DNA of 64,000 nt from Ischnura elegans. Its lineage: Eukaryota > Arthropoda > Insecta > Odonata > Coenagrionidae. This document shows, one piece after another, positions 1-11,180 of the stretch; position 1 is the stretch's first letter; every line of letters starts with the position of its first letter. The stretch is from positions 138,756,198 through 138,820,197 of the forward strand of contig NC_060246.1 in assembly GCF_921293095.1 (NCBI RefSeq), in the 5' to 3' direction. Both the position numbers and the translations under genes were made by a program. A model generated the notes under the pieces. The model made no database searches, was not told the origin of the DNA, and worked only from the letters and a program-made list of their open reading frames with translations.

Positions 1-237
1 TTGAGGGCGGCGTGAGAGAGCAGGCCGGGCACCGGAGGTGGGGTTCAGGAGAGGTACGGGAGGGCTACGTAAGAGAGAGGGAAGGGTGTGGAGGCGAAAG
101 AAAAAGTATGGAGCGTTGCTGCAACAGCTAAGTAGTGAGGGCCCGAGTGAAACATTGATAATCAACGAAGCGTTTTTAGGTTGTCAAGTAAAATTATGAA
201 TTTTCAATTGAATACCAAACCAACTACCGAAGCACAG

Positions 238-503
238 TATATCGATGGCTAAGTTCTAACAACACGTATCTCAAAAATAGCAAATTTTCAGAAGAGCAAA
301 AGAAACGATTTAAAATTTTAATTGTACACTGGAATTAAAAACGAAAAATTCATTAAACTGAAAAAGAAGCATACATTTGCAGATAAAGAGTTGATTTTTG
401 CTTGAATTTTACTTTTTAAATGTCATTACACTTTGTTTAAGATACCTGTCTCAAACCGGGCTAATTTTGAGATACGTGTTGTTAGAACTTAGCCATCGAT
501 ATA
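238..503. mobile_element. Palindromic MITE, Tc1/mariner-like
   Basis: Two 44-bp arms (238-281 and 460-503) are inverted copies of each other with one mismatch, enclosing about 180 bp of AT-rich noncoding DNA. The arms begin TATATCGATGG and end CCATCGATATA, which allows a TA target duplication. The near-identity of the arms suggests a fairly young copy. No coding capacity is seen, so mobilisation would depend on a transposase elsewhere. Assignment to Tc1/mariner rests only on the possible TA site. Confidence 0.75.
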
Positions 504-551
504 AGGAGTGACTTATGTACCAGGTGTGTAGCTGGGGGAGGGGAATTTCAG

Positions 552-569
552 CCCCCCCCCCCCCCCCCC
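552..569. repeat. Homopolymer of 18 C
   Basis: This is an uninterrupted run of 18 cytosines. It follows CAGGTGTGTAGCTGGGGG (from 520), which resembles the left end of the hAT-type MITEs elsewhere in the window; no matching right end was found. The run length may be unreliable in the assembly. Confidence 0.8.
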
Positions 570-912
570 GAAATTTTTCCCCATTTGTCAACTACCCGCG
601 ATACACCGTCTAACGAGACCATTAGCCAAAGGTTAGGTACATATACTATAACACTCCATTTTTCGATACAGTAATATTTATCAACGTCTGCTAATGGCAA
701 ACCAAGAGTTCATATTTCAGCATTACGAAATATATGACGGATTTAATGAAATTTGTGATTTTGTAATGTCCGATTCGAAAACGAAATATCAGATTAGGAA
801 CCCGTTTTTCGCCAAAGCTCCCGCCGAATCAAATTTCTGACCACGTGACTACTCCCTTCACAGTCACACAAGCGGGTTCACAGTTGGTTACCAGGCCCGT
901 GCTGGGCCGCCG

Positions 913-950
913 CACAGTGGGCTGAAATCGAAAAAAGCTGGCCAAAAATC
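913..950 (+). other. RSS-like left terminus of Transib
   Basis: A perfect RAG heptamer CACAGTG (913-919) is followed after 22 bp by CCAAAAATC (942-950), which matches the RAG nonamer ACAAAAACC at 7 of 9 positions. Transib ends are known to resemble the 23-bp-spacer recombination signal. This would be the transposase binding and cleavage site. Confidence 0.6.
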
Positions 951-1792
951 AAAATATTGACTTTTTTATATCGAACCAGGAATAGTATATTATCATTTTA
1001 GAATGTCCAGGTCATGTAAAACTGAAGTTAGTTATCTGTCAAAAATTTTTGTCTAATTTTTATAGCTCGCCAAAAATCAATAAAAATCGGTGAAATCGTG
1101 AGTGCGCGCTTTTTTCGAAAAAGTTCAACGTTTGTTCCCCATGCAATGAAATACAGTTAATAATTCGAAATTTTTGAGGATATTTATTGATAGTGCCACT
1201 CTTTTAGTTAATTATGAGTGAACTTTTGTTTTAGTCAATTGTTTTTTATTAACCTTATGAATTTTTAAAAATACCACTATTTTTCGTTAATTTTTTACCT
1301 AATGCTAGGATAAAAGTAGTTACCGCCGCTTGCCGCCGCTAAGATATTTACACCAGGAGTTAGACTGAAGTCTATATTATTAGACGGAAAAGAAAAATCT
1401 TGCTCCAACTTGCTCCCCTCCGATTTTTTCGTGATAAAACAAAATGATGTCGGGCGGTTGTCGCACCCCATGACCCGCAATACACGGCGTAGGCACTCGA
1501 GAACATAGGATGACATGCGTAGTAGTCCGTTTGAGAGACTGTTTCCCTTAATTGTGAGTGCATTGTACTCAACTACTTGTTATTTGCGGTGTATTTATGA
1601 TTTTTGTCTTCTTCTGACCATTATACCCCTGGGTCTTTCCGCGGGAGCCACGTGCGGATGGCAATAAACCTAACGGTTCGCGCGCTCTCCAAGCCTTTTG
1701 TCCTCGGCGGCTACCCCTATGCACCCGGATTTGTTCTTTTACTATGAACACGTGCAAGTGTTTCCATTCTACAAATTGGGTTTTCCCAAAAT

Positions 1793-4567
1793 ATGCCGTC
1801 TATGCGATTGGCACGCTCATTTCTAGCTGGGTGCTCAGCTTCAGTCTCCCGTCAGTATTCCTTGTTGAAGTGTGTGCCGAAGGACGTTCTGTTTAGTTGC
1901 CAAGTTATGGATAGAGCATTAGTGACACGCCAAGATTTACATAGTGTGATCTTGGAAAATAGAAGGAGTACCATTAAGCAGAAGAAATCGCTAGTACTGG
2001 AGTTTTTACACAAAAAATATTTTTTGGGAGGAGATGAGAAATTAAAAACTTTACTTGCGGCCTTCATTCAAAAAGTGTTTTTTCATCAATACTTTCGAAA
2101 GTGGGATGCGTGTACCAGAGTGAATAGTAGATTTCTTAAGTTGAATCATACTTGGTTACAACAGCCAATAACACTTCCTGACGCTGTGTTAAATTATCTC
2201 CCGTGTTCGTCTCCTCCAGGTGAGTGCTAATGTTTACGGATAAATGATAATATTTACTGCACGTATATACAACTGCACCAGTATTTCATTCCTCGTTGTA
2301 TTAGTCTGTGAATTGTAATTATTTCGTAATTTATTTATACATTGTTTTAGGCTCCACTGAAAGCACTCCTCGTGGAAGACCGTCACTGCATTTCGACAGT
2401 GCAAGTGAGAGGTCTAAACGTAGAAAAGTGATAAAACTGAGAAGTTCTACTTCACTGGAGGAATTAAGTGTTGCAACTTCCATGGAATTACGCGCCACAG
2501 GAGACAATGCAGCAGCTAAGATTGTAAAAGAGGTCACAACTACTACCCCAACAAGAGGGAAGCGAATGCTTTCCAAATGGAGGGCTAAAGATGTTCCTCG
2601 AAGACAGCTCTCGGAAGAGGAAGCCGTTTCTCTAATTGTGACGGCACAATTGACGAAGAGTCAATACCTCTTCATTCGGGAAACAGCGAAATTTCATGGG
2701 CACGATATATACCCAAATTATGAAAGGGTTAAAAAAGCAAAAAAGGTGGCTTATCCGGAAGGGATAACCATAGAAGAGGAAAAATGTGAAGTAGACTTGC
2801 AATCTCTGCTTAATCATACGGCTTCAAGAATTATTTCTTTCATCGTGCAATCAGGCAAGGAAATCTCCGCTTCGACATGCAAACTGATATGTAAATGGGG
2901 TTTCGATGGTAGCTCTGGTCACTCTCGCTACAAGCAAACATGGCAGACATCAAATGTGAAAGATGACAGCTTGTTTGCCACCTCTCTAGTGCCTCTGCAA
3001 TTGTTGGACTCAGCATCAGGTAAACAAAAATTGAGCATAAGTTTATAGTGATATCTAAAGTCATGATCGTATCTAATATTTTCTTCTTTTGTGAAACAGG
3101 AGAATACATATGGTCAAACCCTCACCCGTCTTCGGCTAGATTTTGCAGGCCTATACGGATTCAGTGGATCCAGGAAACGAAAGAGATCTCAAAAGCTGAA
3201 GAGAATTATGTACGCGACCAAATAAACAACCTTCAGCTCGCTAGCGTGGGCAATGTTGTGGTCAAATTTGAATTACTACTTACAATGATTGATGGAAAGG
3301 TAAGGTTTCTCTATCAAATTCAATTTTCACTCGGGAAATAATGGAGTAGATATTCATAACTTTTTTGCTACAGGTTTGCAGTGCATTGACTGAAACGTCT
3401 TGTATGAGGTGCTATCTTTGCGGCGCAAGAATTTCAGACATGAATAATTTAAATAAAATAAAAAAAATGAAGGTGGACGAATCAAAATTTTCTTTTGGTT
3501 TGTCAATTCTTCACTGCTATATAAGATTTTTTGAATGTCTTTTGCACATATCTTACCGCCTGGACATAAAAATGTGGAAGGTAAGATCAAAACGTGTATA
3601 CATGTGTTGCATTACTTATCAGAGAAAAGTAAATGAATATCTCCCAGCATAATTATTTTTACTAAAACTTGAATCTTTACTGACAGGTTAAGTCAGCAGA
3701 TGGATCTAAAATAGCAATGGAAAGGAGGAAAAAAATTGTTCAAAACGGATTCCGGTCCAGAATGGGTCTTATTGTTGATTTGCCTAAGCCAGGTTTTGGT
3801 ACGACCAATGACGGGAATACTGCGAGACGCTTCTTCGCAAATCCAGCACTATCGGCTGAAATCTCAGGTAAATTGTAACATTATCTTCATTGATATGATA
3901 AGAGATACACGAAGCATTTTATTCCTAAAATATTCTAATGTAAGCAATTGGATGTTAAAATTGAAAATCGTCAAAAGTTGATATTGATTGTAAATTCCAT
4001 AAAATATTGTGGAAATGGAAATAGTATTTTTACTTTAAGGAATTCACTTTGTCAACTTGGTGGGTTTTCTTAATCTTTAATCAGTTAGGATGTTATTATT
4101 GCGTGAGTTGCTAAATTATTAGTAATCGACAATCATAATAGAGTGCCATCTACAATTCTCTTCCAGGAATTTCAGAAGACCTAATTACTCGCTTCTCGGT
4201 AATTTTGAGAGCTGTGTCGACTGGAATTCGAGTAAACGATAAGACTTTCTCTGCTTATTGCCTTAAAACCGCTAAAAGCTATGTAAAACTCTATCCATGG
4301 TTTCATATGCCACAAACTATTCATAAAGTTTTACTGCATGGAGCGGAAATTGTGAAAAATGCCATACTTCCCATTGGACAACTTTCCGAAGAGGCGTTGG
4401 AAGCCCGACACAAAGATATAAGAAGATATCGCGAAAAACATACCAGGAAAGTTTCTCGAATTGCCACAAATTATGATCTTTTCCATAGGCTTCTGCTTAC
4501 GTCAGATCCGTTTATTTCTTGTCTCGGCGCGCCGGGACACTGGGACTTAACGCGGTGCGCCCTCTAG
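1793..4567 (+). CDS. Transib transposase (RAG1-core-like), six exons, 694 aa, intact
   Basis: Exons 1793-2219, 2351-3019, 3100-3299, 3374-3580, 3687-3867 and 4167-4567 join in frame through five GT-AG introns with no stop, giving 694 aa. This is a DDE transposase of the Transib family, the source of the RAG1 core. The first Asp lies in WGFDGSSGHSRYKQ (D328), the second in LTMIDGK (D430), and the Glu in EALEARHKDIRRYR (E640, the RAG1 E962 position). A zinc site like that of RAG1 is formed by CYLC (C445, C448) and HKVLLH (H614, H619). DLPKPGFGTTNDGNT and the C-terminal NYDLFHRLLLTSDP region are also family-typical. The start at 1,793 is the first ATG of the open exon; a second Met is codon 4. 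Nothing shows whether the gene still mobilises its element or serves the host. Confidence 0.85.
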
Positions 4568-4896
4568 TCTGAGAGTGTTTGGCGTCCTCCTGTTCCGAAA
4601 CTGACAAAATATACAGTCAGAATACCAGCATTGAGTAGCTAACTTGATTTCAATGATGTCTCATTTAACAGCATAATTAACAACGTCTTGAGTAAAGAAA
4701 ATAACTATTAAAATTAATATAATTCAATCTGCTGAGATTCGATTCAATCTCAAGAGGGTAAGGATTAAAATTTCAAAATTTATTTGTCATATTCCACACC
4801 CCCAGACACGCACCCGTTGGTCCTTACACTGCATAGTGCTGGCGCCCTCTGGCTATAGCCGTCCACCGCCCTAAGAAGGGGTCCAGCACGGGCCTG

Positions 4897-5110
4897 TTTT
4901 TTACATCAAGGGTGAACTTAGCCACGAAAAAATTTGCCTCGCATCTTGGCTAATCAATTTCACTTAGCCAAGATTCAAGCTCGAATCTCCCAATTTCCGG
5001 CCAGGTATGTTACCAGTTTCGCAACCAAATATTCGAAACCACTGGGATCGGCTTTGCCTAATGACTTTTTCATGGCAAATTTCACCTTCGGAATAACTAA
5101 CTTACCAATA
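4897..5110. repeat. Two overlapping tRNA-derived SINE fragments, family A
   Basis: On the minus strand a box-B-like segment and tail match the SINE at 5,292 (GGGAGATTCGAGCTTGAATC in reverse of about 4,970-4,995, with the tail toward 4,897). The stretch 4,980-5,110 matches the same family in plus orientation, including the tail ATGACTTTTTCATGGCAAAT. The result is an inverted arrangement of two old copies. The limits are approximate. Confidence 0.45.
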
Positions 5111-5291
5111 GTGAGAATGAGTACAAAGTCACTTTTTACTTTCAGTGCTTTGAAAAAGGCCATCGCTGAGCAGCTGATAAGGATTTTCTCTACGACAGTA
5201 CCTTACTAAGCACGACCTACGTATCCGGTACCACAATGTGGACTTGAGAGATTTTCTTCGAGAAAGCTAGTCTAAAATTTCCTGTGGAAGA

Positions 5292-5440
5292 GGATGGCTT
5301 GGTGGCTTAGCTGGTCGAAAACTTGACCGGAATTAGGAGATCTAGGCTCGAGTTCCGGCTGAGTCAGATGATTTTAATGGCAATTTTAATCCGTGGTGTA
5401 AATATCATCTCTCGATCTCACGATCATATGAGATGAAATA
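5292..5440 (+). repeat. tRNA-derived SINE, family A
   Basis: An exact box A (TGGCTTAGCTGG, 5,303-5,314) and a near-consensus box B (GGCTCGAGTTCC, 5,345-5,356) lie 30 bp apart, as in a pol III promoter. A noncoding tail follows with the phrase ATCCGTGGTGTAAAT, which is also recognisable in the copy at 25,141. No cloverleaf acceptor pairing was found, so this is a SINE and not a tRNA gene. Confidence 0.65.
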
Positions 5441-8400
5441 ATAACAAATTAAAATGAAATAATGCTTCTTCCGATTGGTTGTTCAAATAAATGTTTTTCA
5501 ATAACAATGTGATGCTATGGCCAGCAACGTCGGCAAATTTTCATTATTATAACCTATCATAGATATATTTTTACATTTCTCGAGCAGTCTGAAATTCGGC
5601 ATAATCAAGAAAAATATAATGTTGATCATCCAATAATTCTGGTGACTGGTGATAAAATCCTTAAGATCAGCATTTAATTCAAGCTCAAAAATTTGATCTC
5701 GTTTCCTCATTTCAACTTAAATTATATGAACTTGAAATTAAAAAATTCCACTCTTTTTAAGACAGTAAGTCGAAATAATTTTAGAGAGGAACAAGTCTTG
5801 CATGAGATTTGTGAAAACATTGATCGAACAAAGAAATGATAGTTATTGTGCGAGGTATAAAAATAAAGCGACATATTGTAGTGAGGCAATATGCCATCTA
5901 TCACATAATTGAGTATGAATTAATGAATATATCTCGCAATAACCTCATGACTCATCAACATTTTTAGATAGATGTAAGTGTTTAGATAGTTTAAAGATAC
6001 ATTTAAATTAAAACTGTCGTGCGAGTTCAACCACTCGAAATATGATAAACCGTAAGAAAAGTAAATCTTCTAAGCAGATAACACGCTTTCTTCACTGAAA
6101 TATGCCTTGTCGAAAAGCGCTTATGAGGGTAAGTGGATGCTAAATCGGGCAAATACCGTTTATCGTCGGTCAAACGAGGCTCATATTTACCGCCCTAATG
6201 AGTGAAACCATGAGGGAAAAGGATTTTGCCGTAATGGCGGAGCGAGTGAGTGAGGTGGAGTGGGTAACTACTGGTGTGAATGGGGGAGAAGACGCCCGTG
6301 AAATCCATCTTTCGGACACCTTTGTGATAAAAGGTCCCTTAACTCGCCATTACGCCACCCCTGAGCGAGGGAGAAAGAGGCTCCTCGCAGGGGGAGGCTC
6401 ATCATAATTTCCCGCACGAAAACCCATTAGCTACGGCGCGGCGGCGGAGGGATAAACAGATGGAGCGGTTTTAGGACGGGTGGGCGAGATCTAATGGGAG
6501 GAGTGGTGGCTCTGCGGAGGCTGAGATGAAATCACTTCTCTCTCTCTCTCTTCCTCATCCTCTTCCCATCAACCCCTGCGTGAACACAAACTACCCCGTC
6601 ACTGCATCCCTTTCTCACCCATTCATCCTCCCGCCCCTCGCACTCTCCCCGGACATCACGCGACCATATGCTCCCTTTCCGCCACCGATGCGCGATACCC
6701 ATGAGTTGAATCGAATCGGTGACTCGATTAATCTCACATTTCCCGTCGATATGTTCCAAACATTGATATCGTGCATAGGTACCTTATATCTTCCTGAGGA
6801 GGGGTGTATCAACATAACGTTAGTTTAACTCATTTTCAAAAATGCAGTACCGACATAATTTTTATTTAAACCTTTTTACAAACCCTTGCCATCTCCACAT
6901 GGCTTTTTTTAGAGTTGAGTCTTGTTTGTACGAAGGTGCTTGCTCGCACGCCAAGTTGACGCGTGAACACAAACTCCATCCAGATAACATCGCGTAAGCA
7001 TTCCAACTCGAACGCGATCATACGTTCATACTTAGGTCTGCTCATGATCTGTTCGTAAGAGCTCGTCGTTTATCAGTCAATGACACCGTGCGGGTATTTT
7101 AATTGTGTGGCTTCGGCTAGAGAGAGCAAATACAGCCACTCTTTTATAGTGGTCACAAAGAGATAAAATACAGCTCTCCACTTATTTCCGTTGAATACGA
7201 TACCGTAGAACCTATGAATTAAAACTTGATTTTTTACTCATTGTCATGCTGAACTTGATTAGCGATATCCAAGTTCGGCCAGTAAACATTGCATTCGTTT
7301 AGATCTTCAAGTATTTTTGATGTTCTTAGCGCACTTATTTCAAACGCTCCAATTCCGTAAAATCAAGGTAGTACTTTGTTGTATCATGCATTTTTCTTTG
7401 TATAATATTATAGGTAAAACTAGAATACAAAATATTTCAGAAGTGAAAATAACGAACCAATGTGTGCTCTAGAGATAGCCGGAACAGGGAGTGTAGCGGA
7501 ACTGTTCCGAGAGGTGAACAGTGCCAGGAGACTGTTCCGTCGGATAAGTTGTTCCGGCCACTTACTAGACTCGTATAGGGATCTAAACTGAACTGACCCC
7601 AGGATGTATATATTGCTCATCTTCCCATGCTTCTTCACTCGTGTTAAGCTTGTAGTTAAGGCTAAAACAAAACAGTGCATTACTTCACGGATATTAAAAA
7701 AACAAATACAAAACTTCGAGAAATTTGTTTTGTATTAAAGATTGGTAATAATACAATACAGTACAATATTTACTGCATTAAATAATAAAACCATAATATA
7801 ATCACAATTTTTATAAAAATTTTAAATGAAAACAGAGCAGTCGAACGATCAAAAATACTAGTCTTTATTTAATTATCCATATATATGGGATTTTGAGTTG
7901 AAAAAATTATTTGTTGTACTTTTGATGACGTAAGCCTTAACAGGGACAGCCGTCGGAGTCGGAATCGCTGTAATTGTTGGACTAGTGTTATTGCGCACAA
8001 ATCCTCAGCTTGCCGACCGCTCCATTAAGAATCGGAATGGTCGGCGTCAGAGCAGCTATTTCTTGCAAGTTGTGCCGGAGCTGTACTGTTCCACTCGCGA
8101 ACCAGCTCCAATAAAACTACTCCATTCTTCAGGGCACACCTCTATCGTGCTCCAGTCCCAACTTCTTCTCTTAGTCACTAGAGTACTAAAACTCACAGGA
8201 TAGAGCCACCCTTATCCCAAGCACTCACTTAAAGTGAGGTTATTGATAAATGAAAACACAATTTTAAATTATTCACGTATGAGAACGCTCTGTATATTAT
8301 TTCTTTCTTTCATCCAGGATTATGATGACTCTGTCTCTCACCAGAATTTATTCTCTGGGCAAAGGAGAATAAAACAAACCATATTTTTATCGCTCAAGAC

Positions 8401-9270
8401 TAAATTGCTTTAAAAATTCATTTGCACTAGAAAAATAATTCCAGTTTTAAAGTAGCATACACCTTCATCCAAAAGTAGAGCCCGAAGAGGATTAATATAT
8501 TTCAATTTGAGTATTCCTTCTGCATTTGGAATCGCTTTAGCTTCCTGATTTAGGCTAACAAGTGTAAGTGATTTATAGCATTTGAAAGTCCAATATAGGT
8601 TTGAGGAATTTGAAATATACGATTCGCATAGAGTGCATTCGATAGATTGTACATATTGTCGATTTGATTTTCCCTTCATTCAACAGCGAGCTTTCCATTC
8701 GTGAAAAGCAAATGGCTGTATCAAATACTTTTCATTTTGACTCAAATGATAATTCATGATCAGGAGTTAAATTTTCAACGGCTAAGCGTGGGAAATAACT
8801 TTTTTGAGTGCTATGAGCAAATAAAATAAAAATGAAAGAGTTGTGTGAGAATGAAAGTGCTTCATGATGAGCATTATTTTTTTCTCTCCCTAGGTATCAA
8901 CCATCTACTCTATGACTCATTGTTTATTAAAAAATCGTTGTTTACGCCCATACCTTCTTGCCTTATCAGTACAAACTACTCAAAAATGCCCTCTAAAAGG
9001 GACTCCATCCGAGTGGTATTTTCGCCATCATTAGCCACTTATCAGTATTTACAAATGCCACGAGTACTCGACCGTTTTTGTTGGCTGTCAGGGGTTAATG
9101 GCTGATTTGAGAGTTTGGGAGAAACTACTCCCTCATAAAAACTGTTATAGTAAAATTAACCACATATTTATAAGCTTTCAAACACAGTTAAAATCTATTC
9201 ATACACATAATTTATCACCTCATCCTCTACCAGTGGCAAATACAGAGAAAAACTCAAGGGTTTATCAAAA
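5441..9270. other. Intergenic DNA without recognised genes
   Basis: The stretch is mostly AT-rich. A CpG-rich island-like part (about 6,160-6,540) ends in a CT microsatellite (6,536-6,556). Around 7,470-7,570 and 8,000-8,180 words such as CTGTTCC and GGAACAG recur on both strands, perhaps a decayed element. The open frames here are short and unlike known proteins. Confidence 0.5.
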
Positions 9271-9480
9271 GGCATCGTGAGCTACCTTTACTTTTATCTC
9301 AATAAAAAAATAATAATATAATCACATACAAATTTTAAGGTAGTTTTATTCAAACTGATTATACTCTTATACAAGACTATTTCATCTTACGATATAAAAA
9401 AGTTACAATTGTGGATCTGCAATGTTTGGTAATACGGGCGGCCTCGCATGGAGGGGGGCGTGCCACCATATGTATCCGCC
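9271..9480. repeat. Dispersed repeat, copy 1
   Basis: This stretch matches 12,264-12,590 in order. Shared pieces are GAGCTACCTTTACT, the segment with ATCTTACGATATAAAAAA, and the GCAATGTT..GGGCG..GCGTG part. The two copies flank a 2.8 kb region packed with insertions. The class is unknown and no coding is seen. Confidence 0.55.
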
Positions 9481-9714
9481 AGGCTGTTTTACACGGGGCA
9501 CGGAATTGCGCAGGTAAGAACTGCATTAATTTCTAAAATGACGTGGAATTGCGCGAATGCATGAACGAAATTAGAAAAGGGGCTATTATGCCATCTCACA
9601 TCCACGCATTCTCGCATGTGTTCTAGCAATTCACCACTTTACACGACGCAATTTTGACTGCGCCTTCGTACACACGTCAGATCGTGCAAGTACGTGCCCC
9701 GTGTAAAACGGCCT
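9481..9714. mobile_element. MITE with 22-bp inverted ends, family M
   Basis: AGGCTGTTTTACACGGGGCA starts the left arm (9,481-9,502), and the right arm (9,693-9,714) is its inverse with one mismatch. The interior holds ATGCATGAACGAAATTAG, which is also found in the element at 10,625-11,137, so the two belong to one family. No coding capacity. Confidence 0.75.
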
Positions 9715-10624
9715 TAACCGATATTTCTCCTCTCACTCACGCAGTGGTTCAACTCATAGGTTGATTTGATTAGGTGAGGGAAGACACCATTCCCATTTCA
9801 GCCACAGTATTACGAAGTTTACATATTTAGGATAGGGGGCTTGCTCCTATCCCTAGAACACCTTGCACTTGGATGATCTTTACTAACATGTCCGACGGCT
9901 TCAACATGGGTTGGAATCCTGCACCCCTCAGTGAGTAGCCAATTACTATATACACATAATGTTACCACGCTCTCCTATCGTCTTCTAACTCATCGACCGC
10001 GCCATGCTAATCTTGATTTAAATTCCTGGTCCTTGCATAGGTTCATTCAAGGCAGAAGAATGATGATGAGACCATTAACCATTTTTATTTCCCATTAAAG
10101 GTCCTTTTTGGATCAAGTTGCCATGTTTTTGAGCTATTGGCAGCGAATAATCGGAGTTCTTTGAACACTCATCGAGAACACTATTAAGTTGTAAGCATCA
10201 CCCACAGCTCCATAATAGTTTATATGGACCCACTGCACCACCCCCGTGAGCCCGGTTTTTACGACGATATAATAGGGTACTGAATCGTTACTCTCATTTC
10301 GGGAAGAACTTTTCGATATACAACTGTCGCATTTTAATTCAGGCAGGAATAACTCTATGGAGGATATTTTAAAATATTTTTTACCATCCAAGCCGATCTC
10401 TTGAGTAACTTGCGAAATCGGTTCGATGTGAATGATCGCGCTTCCTAAGAAGACAATTTGGAGATTTGAAGTCCTACAACAGGTATCACATTAAGTATCC
10501 ACCTCGACCCTTGGTAGACGATTATCGCTGCGGATAAAAACTTCTTTTTTGCATACACAAATTGAGCTTTCAATAATCTCTTTATTCTGAACCACATCTC
10601 CGTGTACTCTACTTCAGCATCTCA
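9715..10624. other. Intergenic DNA, nothing recognised
   Basis: This unique-looking stretch has moderate GC and only short open frames. No motif, repeat copy or splice-linked coding was found. Confidence 0.4.
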
Positions 10625-11137
10625 AGGCCTAATTACATTGGTGTATCCAGGAATATTCTTCTGGGGTGTCCAAAATCAGGGGGTGGGGAATTAAAAAAAA
10701 ACGGGGTACGAAGTAGAGGGTTTTAAACTAATTTTAACACCTTTCATAATAGAAAAAACATTTTTCAAAGAAATATTTTCTAAATCTATGATTTTTCAAT
10801 ATTTTGTTTTATTTTCTGAAGCAAAGTAATATTTTTTTTTTCGGAGGGGTAGGGGGTTCCGGACACCCCGGACCTCCCCCCTGGCTACGCCACTGCCTGA
10901 TTACATGGTACATTAACCCGTACGAGATAATGTCTAAATGCATGAACGATTTTGGTGGACCAGAACGGGAAATAAACGATTGCATGAACCAAATTAGAAC
11001 AGGTTCTTTTTTCTGAAAATGCATTCGCGCGATTCGGGTGGTTACACGGTGCAATTTTGCGTCCATGTACTCGATCATACATTTAGACATTAACTCGGGT
11101 TAATTAAGTACGGGTTAATTTACCATACATTCAGGCT
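10625..11137. mobile_element. MITE family M, split by a hAT MITE
   Basis: The right end (about 11,107-11,137) is the inverse of CCTGATTACATGGTACATTA and following bases (10,896-10,923). Subterminal GTCTAAATGCATGAAC also recurs inverted on the right as GTCTAAATGTATGATC. The missing left tip, AAGGCCTAATTA, stands at about 10,624-10,635, just before the inserted hAT MITE at 10,636-10,895. Without that insertion the element would be about 250 bp, close to the sister copy at 9,481. Confidence 0.65.
10636..10895. mobile_element. hAT-type MITE, CAGTGGCGTAGCC family, copy 1
   Basis: The left end CATTGGTGTATCCAGG and the right end CCTGGCTACGCCACTG are imperfect inverted repeats. The flanks CCTAATTA (10,628-10,635) and CCTGATTA (10,896-10,903) agree at 7 of 8 positions, a hAT-type target duplication. 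The interior is very AT-rich and shares GAGGGTTTTAAACTAATTTT with the copy at 59,381. It sits inside the MITE at 10,625-11,137. Confidence 0.75.
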
Positions 11138-11180
11138 AGTAGCGGGTACAGAAAAATCTCAATGTTGTGGGGGGATACTT

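Larger units (their letters stand above)
913..4838 (+). mobile_element. Transib DNA transposon, probably near full length
   Basis: The left end starts with CACAGTG (913-919) and the proposed right end finishes with CATAGTG (4,832-4,838, i.e. CACTATG on the other strand). Both fit the CACWRTG terminal heptamer known for Transib. The enclosed DNA is a 5' noncoding region (920-1,792), the six-exon transposase gene, and a noncoding tail (4,568-4,838). The five bases outside are CGCCG and CTGGC, GC-rich as Transib targets usually are but not identical. Beyond the heptamers the two ends share little, so the right boundary is uncertain. Confidence 0.55.
892..4896. mobile_element. hAT-like terminal repeats enclosing the Transib gene
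   Basis: CAGGCCCGTGCTGG at 892-905 is repeated exactly inverted as CCAGCACGGGCCTG at 4,883-4,896. The 8 bp outside are TTGGTTAC on the left and TTTTTTAC on the right (6 of 8 equal), compatible with an old hAT-type 8-bp target duplication in a SINE tail. The segment between contains the whole Transib-like gene. The simplest reading is a hAT MITE into which the Transib element jumped; alternatively these are subterminal parts of the Transib element itself. Confidence 0.45.

Noticed and set aside
1793-4567. Reading the Transib-like gene as a cellular RAG1 or a ProtoRAG element
   Set aside because: No RING or RAG1 N-terminal region and no RAG2-like kelch gene is seen nearby; motifs such as PKPGFGTTNDGNT are of Transib type.
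7467-8200. Possible element with repeated GTTCC/GGAAC words
   Set aside because: Words recur on both strands, but no consistent terminal repeats or target duplication could be aligned.
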